NCBI RefSeq assembly: GCF_963855985.1
Contig: NC_087109.1
Location: 888,001-952,000, forward strand
Origin: Ostrinia nubilalis
Lineage: Eukaryota > Arthropoda > Insecta > Lepidoptera > Crambidae
DNA: 64,000 nucleotides
Direction: 5' to 3'
Shown: piece after piece, positions 11,401 through 23,400 of the stretch
How positions within the stretch are numbered: the stretch's first letter is position 1
Layout of the letters: the number at the start of each line of letters is the position of its first letter
Program-made: the position numbers and the translations under genes
The notes under the pieces: model-generated
The model's input: only the letters and a program-made list of their open reading frames with translations
Told to the model about the DNA's origin: nothing
Database searches by the model: none

Positions 11401-14400
11401 TTAGAAATGTAAAGGGAAAGCTGATGCTCGGTAATACGCGTGTTCATGATGATGACCGCATTTTGAAAATTGGAAACCGTAGCCTAAAAAAGACTCCAGG
11501 CTTAAAAGAATTGTTGTACAAAAAAATCCCAGATTTAAAAATTATTACGAATGAGGACTTACAAAATTATAAATTAGTACTTATAGATACCAATGCACAC
11601 AAACGAAACTGTGATCCATCAAAGCCAATAAACAGTAACAAGGGATTTAAATATATGAACGTGATCAAACCTTTGTTTAAGTTCTCTAGAAGTCACACAA
11701 GTAGTGTAGAAAGTCTCTCACGAGGTGAAGGTGTCGATATTTTGAAAGAAGTTAAGAAGGATACTGATTTGGTTTATTGGGATGATCCAAATGAATTAGT
11801 GGAAAGGTTAAAATTACTATTTGGATCATGGGCAGCTGGTAACACTGGAGTACAAAATGAAATTTATTCAATAATAGAGGAATTGCATGAAGCTGGTATC
11901 ATAAAAGATATAAAATATATAAAGCTTCCAACAGGAGGGTTTGGCAGTACCATTACACTACAGAAGCCGAGCAGACGGCAATGAATATAGATAAATTTGG
12001 TCATCACGTTCATAAGCGTTTACGACTGTCTGAGTTTACTAATATTCTTACAGATGACACATTAGTAAGATCAGATACAGGCGACTTTGATTTAAAATCA
12101 TCGAGATTAAAAGGACTACCAACTCCTAAAAACGATGACGAGGCTGTAAATAAAGAGTATGTGGATAAATGTGTTCAAGATTTAAAAAATGAATTGAAAA
12201 CCATTCAAAGTAATATTAAGAAGTATCTTAATAATTTGGAAAAATTAACAACTAATAATTTATCTACATTTTATTACACGAAAGAAGAAATCGATCGGAT
12301 GATTGCAGCAAAATCTATCAAGAATGAGTAAACAAGATATAGTCAACGAGCTACACAAAGCAGCGAGAAGAAATTTCATCCGTCGACATACGATTATTAA
12401 AGGGATAGATGATTTATGGCAAGCTGACCTTATGGATTTTCAAAAATATTCATCATTTAATAAAGGATATAAATATGTTCTAGTTGTTATTGACGCTTTT
12501 TCAAAATACGTATGGGTTAGACCGTTGAAATCTAAATCCAAACAAAGTGTTACGAATGCAATGAGAAGTATATTTACCGAATCAACACGAAAGCCTAGAA
12601 ATTTGCAAACAGATCTGGGTACAGAGTTTTATAACGATTGTTTTAAACAGTTAACAAAAAGTTATAACATAAATCACTATTCCACATACTCTATTAAGAA
12701 GGCTGCAATTGTGGAACGAGTAATAAGGACGATAAAATCACATCTCTACAAAATATTTAGTTTATGCGGTCGTTATCAATGGTTTAAAAATAATTTAGAT
12801 GCAGTTGTACTGCAGTACAATAACACTTTGCATCGGGTTACAAAATTCAAACCAATAAATGTTAATGATTCCAATGAGATTGTTGTTAGATCTAATATTA
12901 TTAAAAGCCATAAGCCACAAACGCGTAAACGATCATCTTTTCAAGTTGGCGACTTTGTTCGTATTAGTAAATTCAAAGGAGATTTTTATAAAGGTTATAC
13001 ACCTAATTGGTCTACCGAAATTTTTCGTATCATAAAAATCAAACAAACAAATCCACAAACGTATCAAATTGAAGATAAACACAATCAAATTATTCTTGGT
13101 TCTTTTTACGGATATGAATTACAAAAAACGACACTGCCTGATCTTTATCTTATCGAAAAAGTTATAAAAAGGAAAGGAAACAAACTTTTTGTTAAATGGT
13201 TAGGCTTAAGTGATAAGGAAAACAGTTGGGTTGACAAAAGTGAATGTGTATATAAATAAAACATAAATTCCTCTATAACTCACTTTGTGATAATCGATGA
13301 AGGGAGGCAGTGGTATAATTAATACATTGATAGATCATTTACCGTTTGAGTTACACTTACCTGGATATCAATTTTGTGGTCCAGGAACTAAACTTCAGAA
13401 ACGATTACTTCAAGGCGACCGTGGGATTAACAAATTGGACGAGGCTTGTATGCACCACGATATTGCTTATTTGAATAAAGATTCTGGTGCTCGACAAAAG
13501 GCTGACTTAGAATTGTTAAATATGGCTAAGAAAAGGTTAAAATCAAAAGATGTTGGAAGAGGAGAAAAAATTGCTTCATGGATAGTTAAAAATGCGATGA
13601 AAGCCAAAATCAGAGCCGGTCGAGGTATAACGTCATTTAAGAAAGGGATAAAGAAAATAAAAACAGAATTAAAAAAAATTAAATCTAAAGATAATCACTC
13701 TGCTATAAAATATGCTTATGCAGCTGCAAAAAAACTTTTCGCTAACAAAAAAGGAATACGATTACCTCGATGTATTCCTCTTCCAAAATGTGGTGGACTT
13801 TTACCACTTATTCCTATTTTTGCGGGGTTATCGGCTTTAGGTTCTCTTGCTGGAGGAGCAGCTGGTATAGCAAAAGCTGTTAATGATTCTAAAGCCGCAC
13901 AAAAGAGTCTAATGGAATCAGAAAGGCATAACAGAATGATGGAAGCAGTAGCCCTTGGAAAAGGACTGTATATAAAGCCTCATAAAAAAGGAGCCGGTTT
14001 ATATCTCAATCCCTCAAAAAACTGATTAAGCGGCTACCTAGACGTGCGCTCACTAACTTGGATATATTAGAACATGCTAGTGATATTCCATTCTTTCGTG
14101 GTGTATTCATGAGAGATACATTACCTGCGAAACCTAAGAAGATAGAATGTGCAATCATGAATTTGGATAGTAATAAAAATCCTGGTACACATTGGGTAGC
14201 CTTTGTAAAGCAAAATGATTATGTTGAATATTATGACAGTTTTGGTAATTTAAAACCACCATTAGAATTAGTCAAATATTTTAGTAACTTATCTATAAAC
14301 TATAATTATGTACGACATCAAGCCTTTGGTACAATAAACTGTGGTCATTTGTGTCTGAAATTTTTAAGAAATTATTGGAAAAAACATTTATATAATGAAA

Positions 14401-17400
14401 ATTATAAATAAACGTGTCAGTATAATAATGTCTTTCACTGTGTCTATAACCGGAACAGGAGCCTCCTTAACAACAAATTATTCACCGACTTTAGAGCTTC
14501 GAGAGGACTACGAATGCGGTCTTTTATATTTTTCAACCTTCAATTCAATTCCCAACATAGATGAAAGAAACAACAAGTTTTACTATGGTGAAAATGAGAT
14601 CATCGAAATTCCTGAAGGGTCTTACGAGCTTCAGGATATTTGTGATTACTTAAAAAATAACATCAAGAACACTATATTAAAACTTACTTGCAATAATAAC
14701 ACATTGAAAACAAATATTTTTTGTTCTAAAGACGTTCATTTTCATAAAAGTAGCTCAATTGGTAAAATTTTAGGTTTTGGAATGCAAACAATAAATGCAA
14801 ATATAAGTACTGAATCAAAGTATCCTGTGAGCATTCTATCAACAACCATTGTGAGGATCGAATGCGATGTAGTCAGTGGTTCATTTGTGAACGGGAAAGC
14901 AAGCCATATAATTTATGAATTCGTGCCTAATGTACCACCTGGTTATCGAATAATTGAAATACCTAAAAATTTAATTTACTTTCCTGTCAATCAAAGTTCT
15001 ATAAGCGCTATCAATATCAGGCTGTTGGATGCTGAAAACAAAGAGATAAACTTACGAGGTGAAGAAGTACAACTTTATTTACATTTCAGAAAAAAATGAT
15101 TAACTTCAATAAAAATCCTTCTACATTGCGCACTCCACTCAGTTCTAAAAGAACATTCCACAAAGACAGACCGCTTCAGCTTAAAAAGAAGCTAACAAAG
15201 ACCAATAAAGAATTTCTCAAATTAATTGGTTTAATAAAATGAATATTTTAAACATATCTCAACAAACATCATACGATAACAGCATTGAAAGTTTCGAGTA
15301 TCATTCATACAAACCATACGTGACAAGTTTCAACAAGAATGATGAAATACGAATACCTATCAACCAACAAGACTTGTACGTGTTACCTTCACTTAGTAGT
15401 CTATATATCGAAGGTAAAGTAGTTGTGTATAACAGCACCACCAAAGAAAAAGTATCAAATGTCCACTTCGTTAATAATCCAGGCTTATTCCTCTTCCAAG
15501 ACATAAGATATGAACTTAATGGAGTCGAAATTGATAAAATTAAAAATGCTGGTATTACTACAACAATGAAATCTTACCTATCCTTAAATGAAAATGAATC
15601 CAAATGTGGTCGAGTTTGGGGGTGGTCAACCGCAGGAACAAACAATACCAGTGGTGGAGCATTTTCTGCATCTATACCATTAAATAGAATACTGGGATTT
15701 GCAGAGGATTATGAAAAAATTATCATTAACTGTAAACACGAGTTAGTGTTACTGAGAAGTAATACTAACCTTAATGCAGTCAAGTTAAATGCAGGTGAAG
15801 TAGTAGATGACATAATAATCAATAAAATTATTTGGCGCGTTCCACACATCAAAGTTTCAGACCGTGAGAGGATTAACCTATTGAAACACTTGGAGAAAGA
15901 TCGAGCTATTCCATTAGTGTTTCGTAATTGGGATCTGTATGAATATCCATTACTACCTAAAACACGTAAGCACACTTGGTCTATAAAAACTTCATCGCAA
16001 ATAGAAAAACCACGATTTGTTGTAATTGCCTTACAAACCAATCGCAAACATAATGCTGTGTTGTCAATGGCGGAGTTTGATCATTGTCATGTGCGAGATG
16101 TAAGAGTCTTTTTAAATTCAACATATTATCCGTATGAAGGACTAAATGTCAGTTTTTCAGAGGAAAAAATTGCTTTATTATACGAACAGTATTCAAGATT
16201 TCAGCAGTCGTATCACGGACGCCGGTCAGAGCCGTTGTTGAGCTTGAAAGAATTCAGAGACGTAGCTCCCTTATTTGTTATCGACTGTTCAAGACAACAC
16301 GAAACTTTAAAAGGTTCGATCGACGTAAGAGTTGAAATTGAAACAGACCAAGAGATACCAGATCAGACAGCTGCTTATTGCTTGATTCTAAACGATTGTA
16401 TATTTGAATACAAACCTCTGAGTAATATCGTCAAGAAAATATCATGAATAGCAATAATATAATCGTAGATCTGCAAGGATTTAAAAATAGCAAAAATGAA
16501 TTTATAATAAAAGAATTTGCTATAGCTACTCAAGAGCATACTCACATATTTTTGATTAAGCCTCCATACCCGTTCTCTTCATTGACTGCTGAAGAAAAAA
16601 AGCAAGTTTGCTGGATCGAAAAAAACAGAGGCTATCGGTGGAATGAAGGATATATTGACTATAGAGAATTTCAAAGACTTATCCTACCTTATTTAAAAGG
16701 CAAATATATCTTAGTAAAAGGAGAAGAAAAGATAAAATGGGTGCATAATTTATGTAATCAAAATGACGTTTTAGATGTAACTTGTTTAGGCGCTCCAAAT
16801 TTAAGTACTCTTTACAAACTTTATTGTTTTGATAACCCTACATTATTTAACTGTTTTACTCATAAGAAATATTGTGCATTAAAGAATGTGATGTGTATAA
16901 AGAAATGGTGTGTTGAAAAAAATGTAGCAGTATAATAAATAAACTGTATTATTATTCTAAAAAAACTAATTGTTTTTATTTTATTAATCCTTGATAAAAA
17001 AGAGTTAAATTATTAGTTACCTATGTAAGGGAATAAAAAAATAACACTTTCATTTATACATAAACTTTATTTAAACTTTTAACTTCGCACTAAACATTTT
17101 TCATAATTACACTTAATTATAAACTAAACTAAATACTAAAGATTATCATTACACAAATTTTTAGAGATTTTTTTAATAACTGATTCAGTCATGTCCATTA
17201 TTTCATCATAATTTTCAGTCACTACATACTGTGCACTAAGCATCACATTATCGTCACTTTCACTGTGCTCATCCGGATCCCATGCCGTTGAACAGGAAGG
17301 CTCACTCGTCAGGTCGCACACTTTTATTTGTATAAGTCGTAAGCCTCTAGTTCGCTCCTTAGAAATGACGTAGGACTTAGCTGAACTACGTGCCTTCTTT

Positions 17401-20400
17401 CGTGTCGGTTGCTCAGTCTTCCGTCTAACCCTCTTTTCCCGGGAGGTTTGAGGCTCGCCAACCTGCCCCGAGACATCTGGACAAGCTTGTGTTAATCCCT
17501 CCCAGGGATCATAGGTGAACGGGGGAAGCATGATGTTCATATCGGAGTTTTGCATCATCTGAAAAGTAAAAATAATAATTGTTAGTGATCATCATAAATT
17601 TACAAAAATAGCTGATGGTACAGTCATAAAATTAAAAACTTGAATACTTACAAAATAATTAACCCGTCGGTAGTCTGAAGACGAGCAGTGATATGGAGTG
17701 AATGAGCTTCTCGGTGAAATATTGTAAAAAACATGTGATATGCTTTATTGCGAAATCGTTGACTTTGCAAACGCGAACGGATGTTTTGTGTCAGCATATT
17801 GCAAATTGCATATTGTAATATAAAATTAGGTTATTAAGTTTATTAGAAAGATTATTGCACAAATATTTATCAAATAATATGATTCTAAACAGGATTAAGG
17901 CTGGAAGAGAATGCCACATGGCATTAAGCTCGCCTGTTGTACCACTGTTTTTATGTGTGCAATAAAGATTTTAAATAAATAAATAAATTATAAAGAAAAC
18001 CATAAAAAACATGTAATACCTTTATTTAAATATCACATTTATAAAATGGAATCTTAAAATCTAAATGAAATTAATATTATACCTTCTATAAAATATAATA
18101 AATTTTAACAAACTAATTAATTAAATCTAAAATAAATTCCTATGATGACCCCATGCCCAGGTGGTAATTTTATCGGATGAAATAAAACGTTTATCATCTT
18201 GGTTTGATAAAGCTACCTTGTTTACACTCTGCGTGAAAATCTCATGTTTAATGCATCTAAACAAAATATTTTTTTTTCTAATTATTTTATCATCTAACAA
18301 AACCGATTTATAATCAGATGACGACAAATCTCTGATTACATTTTTCTTAACACCTTTTGCCTTTTTGATTAATGTAGATTCTGTTTTAATACAATATAAC
18401 TTAGATCGAAGACCCACAAATTCGGTCATAATTTTACCTCCTAACTCGTCTTTAAACAGACCTGGTATTTTCTTATTTTTTAGTGGTAATCCAAATACAT
18501 TGTCAGAACTATAATTGCTTGTATCAAAATAGTTTATAAAATTTTTCTTTAAGTCTCTATAAAAATCTTCAGTTTCAATTCTGTAAACAAAGCTATCGGT
18601 ATCAGTGTAGCATAGCTGTACTTTATCTCCGTAGTGAGGCTTTACAACTGAGTAATGGAAATCATACATATGACTCTTAGAGAGTTCCAAAACAGCAAAA
18701 CCAATATAAATCGGTTTATCTAAAATAATCCTTTCCTGTTTCATTTGTACCGCGACTAAATTATTTGAATAAATAGTAGCACTATGAAAATTAGGCCTTG
18801 CGATTAATCTGTCTGCAGTTATGAACTTTTTAGTTTTGTTAGATTTATCACACCACTTATTAACCAAACGTACATCTACTCTTTTTTCGCTGTCTTCTAG
18901 GGTTTTTCCAAATACTGAATTATTCATTAATTTGAAAAGGTCTTGCTGAAAAGATGTTACAGCTTTCTTTCTTAGATCTGTGTTTAAATTAATATATTTA
19001 GCTAAAAATGGGCTTTGTCTAAAACATAAAACGCGATGAATTTTATCTAACACTAGACCATTTTTAATACATGTCTTTAAATATACATAGTGAATTACGT
19101 ACTGATATTTAGGATACAAGTTAGGAATTAGTTTTGAAGTCTTACCACCAGGCGGTGTGAACTTTTCTGGACAAAAAGGGTAATCATTGTGACTATGATG
19201 TAACTCTTCAGGATAAATTAAATCGACTTCAAGAATGTATCCAAATTCAGCGTTATCGTCTACGTCTATAATATTCAAGAGATCTATTTCGGATTGATCT
19301 AAAAGACGGAAATCCGAAACAGGTAAATATTGGCACATGCTATAACCATATAAATTATTGCAATCAATGTAAACCAGAAAAGAATCGGGTTCGCTAGGAT
19401 CATAATGAGGTATGTATTTATTATTTGCCTGAGCATATCTTGTTGAACACAAACAGATCCCTCCTCTTATCCCTTTCTGTATAAAACGAATGATTTCCAA
19501 GTCTGTTAATAAATCTAACTGAACGCCTGTTTTAAGTAACATAGCATCAAATGAAAGACTTGGGGCTGTTAAGTAAAAGGCAGGGTCTAATTGATAATTT
19601 GTTTTACAAACGTGTCGAAAGTTTTCAAAAATATCTGTCAATAGTAATACATCAGTCTTTAGATAAAGATCTGTGTACTGGCCCATATCTTTTATGTTAA
19701 AATCAGACCAAACCTTTTGAGCATGAGCATAATCTTCATCACTAATGTCTGTATCAGTTAACGAATTATAGAAACATTTTTTATGAGGTAATTTTCGTTC
19801 GGAATACGATTTCCATTGTTTCATATGGTCATAAGGGTACACGCCTTTCCGCGTTAATAACACAAATTCATTTTCTTTGGGATAGAACTTTTGCAAATAC
19901 GTAAAATCAGTTTTTTCTAATCCACCGGCTAATTTTTCTAAACTTGTTCCTAAGAATTGAAAAGAATCAACAAATCGAATTCGAGCATATTTTTCATTGT
20001 TTACCTTTAAAAATTTTGTAAAAGATACGTAATTTTCTTTATTTTTAGCGATGACTTTGACAGGTCCTAAACTTTCTGCTAATTCTTTAATAAACAAGTG
20101 GCAATCATAACCAGCTAAATTATGGAAAAAGACTGGAACCAATTTAGGCACACTGAACCTTAGGTTACAGTATTGATGTGCAGCACCTCGATAACGTCCT
20201 GTGAGATGACAGTGATCTCTCACTTTGTCTACAATCAATAATTTATTGCAAATGTGACAAACTTCAGCACGAGCAAAGGCTTCAGCATCGTTTTCATCAA
20301 ATTCCATTGCAATTTCCTTGTCTAAGATATCATAAATCTTTTTTATGTCCTTATAAAGTTTATCTAGAAAAATCTCAACACAATCTTTGCCTCGATATTG

Positions 20401-23400
20401 CACGAATTTATTTAAATCATTATCAAACGAGCAAACTATATAATATGCAAAGGCTGCTGGAATGTGTTTTTGGCGTTGAGAAGTAAAACTTGATGTAGGA
20501 TCAGGTTCACACCCTTGAAAAGGTACAAGAAGTGTTTCAAAGTCTGCATAGATAGTAAAAGGAACATCTTGCTTCCGTTCGAAATGTTTGAATTCTAAAC
20601 ACGTTCCTTTATCAGGCAGTACCGTGCTTACACCACTGCATGTATGATTTTCCAGTTTAACTTCGGTAGTAAAAAATAACAAACAATCATCGCAAAAATA
20701 GAGTGTTCCGTGATGTTTCGTAATCTGACTTCTGACAAGTCGAGACAAGTTTTTTATTAGAACAAAATGACATTTAATATTATTTTCAACTAACAGTAAG
20801 TTAATTTTAGTTCTAGTTTTTGACTTAAATTCTGATTTATATATAGGTCCTACTACGGTACGATTATTTTTTAAAGCGTATACATTTACACTTATTTCAG
20901 GATTATTATTTTCAAACTTTGCGATATCGCTGAACGTTACTGGGAATGACATGCCATCAATGTTTAGAACCTGTTCAAAGTTTGGATATGAGGATGTACG
21001 ATCACCGTTCTTTTTCACCGGGTACAGAGCAGCAACAATGCTCCACAGAAAACAATATTCATCCTTATTCCGGATATTAATACACGCCTTTTTCTTTTTT
21101 ATTGTAAGTGGTAAATCAACGTAAGTTGAACCCGACCCTCTAAGAGGATCGTACCTATTAATATTGACTTCCAGGGAAACATTGCTCAAAAAAGTCCAGC
21201 CGCTATCGCGGTCTTCGAATTCCTCAACTTTGTTTTTAATACTACCAACAAGTGTTTCAAATATCTTATCAAAGTCATAATTGCGAGTAACTAAAAAGTT
21301 TTTAATAACAAATGACTTGACTTCACTTTGCTCATTCTTAAATAAAAAGAAATTAGCGAAATATTCGAAATTAACTTTTAAACTTATATGCTTTTTCAAT
21401 GAGAGTTTCAATAAGTTATCGATTTTAGAAAATATACTGTGCAAAAACATATCAGGCAAAGAGTGTACGTACTCATCTGTAGGAGTGATCCTGTAGGACA
21501 CGATGCGACCCTGGAAAGCAGTTGCAAGTTCAACCACACCATCAAAGTCTTGCGCCTGCAACGCGTTGCACCGACCTTTGTGTGCGGCGCTGCGCAGGTG
21601 ACCTACCCACCGCCTGCTATCTACTTGGATACAACACTCAGAGCAAAAAGGCATTTTAGTAGTTAGATTAGATTAATAACTTGTTAATAACTTTCTAGCT
21701 CTTTATAAAACTTACTTTTAGCTATCTAAAACTTTACTTAGGTACAAATACTTAGTCTAAAAGTTATTTTTAACTATCTTAGTTTTACTTATTATGTATC
21801 CTAACCTATCTAAATTTTACATGTAAAATCATAACCTGCCTGGGCACTCGAGGTCAATAAAGGAAAAAAACCTAAGTCAATATTATTTTAAACCTACTTT
21901 ATTTATTTTATTATCATAAAATACAGGTTTAGTATCGCTAAACAGTGTTTTAGCTTTCTTCAGGAACCTCTGCAAGTAGTCCCACTCAGCCTGCTCCGAG
22001 TCCAGCTGCGCCTTGAGCGTGACGAGCGCCTTGGTGTAGCGCTGGTCCGGGGGCGCCTTGCGCGCGTCGTCCGCGCTGTAGACGCGCGTCTCCACGTAGT
22101 AGCGGCCGGCCAGCGGCGCGCGCCACACCAGCGAGCCGTGCGCGGTCTTGCTGCTGAAGCTGCTGTCGAGCCGCCTCGGCTCGTTGGATGCGCGCGTGGC
22201 CTTCTCTATGGCTTCCTCCTCGTCCGACAGAACTCCCAGCACGTCGAACGATTCCTTTGGATTCGACTTCGGCTTCTTTGAAGAATGGGATCTGTGATCG
22301 AGAAAGACATTATAAAATTAATACATAAATAATATTATAATTTTTTCGCAGTGAAGTTGTCGTATTCACTTTAATGGATACATGAAGTAACGTATTCATA
22401 ATGGATACAGTTAAAGTTTAAAGTTATGATGTAACAATGATTACTTGCATACAATTACAACGCGACGAAACATTTTAGCTAATAATTACTATGAAACATG
22501 AAATACTTAGAAACAAAAACTGCAAAAATATTTTGTCTTACCTGTCTCGAGATGTTGGTTTTCGTTTAGGCTTGGCTCTCTGCACGGGTTCAGACGCTTC
22601 AAACTCGGAGTCAGACCTGAAAGATTAAAGTCAATGTTAAAGTCGGTTATCTCGCAACTTGTAAAGTAAGTAAATCTTGCACTTTAAACCCGTACTCGGT
22701 CATGATGCAGTTATCGAAATCGTCAATACGAAAATAACTAAGATTGATACAATAACAGCAAAAGAACTTCTGTCTTACCTAACGGTGTCTCGAGATGTTA
22801 GTTTTCTCTTCGGCTTGGCTTTCTGCACAGGCTCAAACACTTCAAACTCTGAATCAGACCTGAAACATTAAAGTTAGTTTTAAAATTCAATATTTCCTAA
22901 CAAAATTCCTCACTTTTAAACTATAAACCAGTCTGTGATGTAAAAAATTAAATTAACATGATTTGGATGATGCTTAGTTAACTATGTACTAAAATAACGC
23001 ATCTGCATCAAATCGAAACAAGTCACAGTTAAAAACAATCAAGATAAAAATGTACTCACATATTGAACACTCACAATTTACTGAAGATATGACGTCACTG
23101 GAGCTAGTTCCTTCTTCTGAAGCACTTCGAAATACAGAATGAAGCTCATACTGCGAGCCCCCAAATTTAAAGGGAAAATATTGATAATTCAGCAATAAAG
23201 TTAGGCTCATCACAAACGTTACATACGTATCTGCTTAACAACTCTCCTATGGAGTAGTGGCGTGCAGCAGGACTAATAGGTCAGAGGTTGCGTGTTCGAT
23301 TCCCGCTCAATACAAATTTTTGTTAGTATGAACATAAATATTTTATAAAACATAATAGGTATTCGAAATTTATTGAAACATTATTCTCTCTTTCTGCAGT

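Larger units (their letters stand above)
17652..18126. other. Spacer between polymerase and 140-aa gene
   Basis: Non-coding. It carries the putative 5' exon of the 140-aa gene, a retroposon tail (17895-17990) and, on the minus strand, an AATAAA for the polymerase at 18021-18026. Confidence 0.5.

Noticed and set aside
15301..16047. Antisense open frames within the hexon-like gene
   Set aside because: Shadows of a well-supported + strand capsid gene, with no domain and no start context.
22989..23213. First exon of the accessory gene
   Set aside because: The Ser/Glu-rich frame has two possible donors, but both leave the wrong phase for the exon at 22779-22859.
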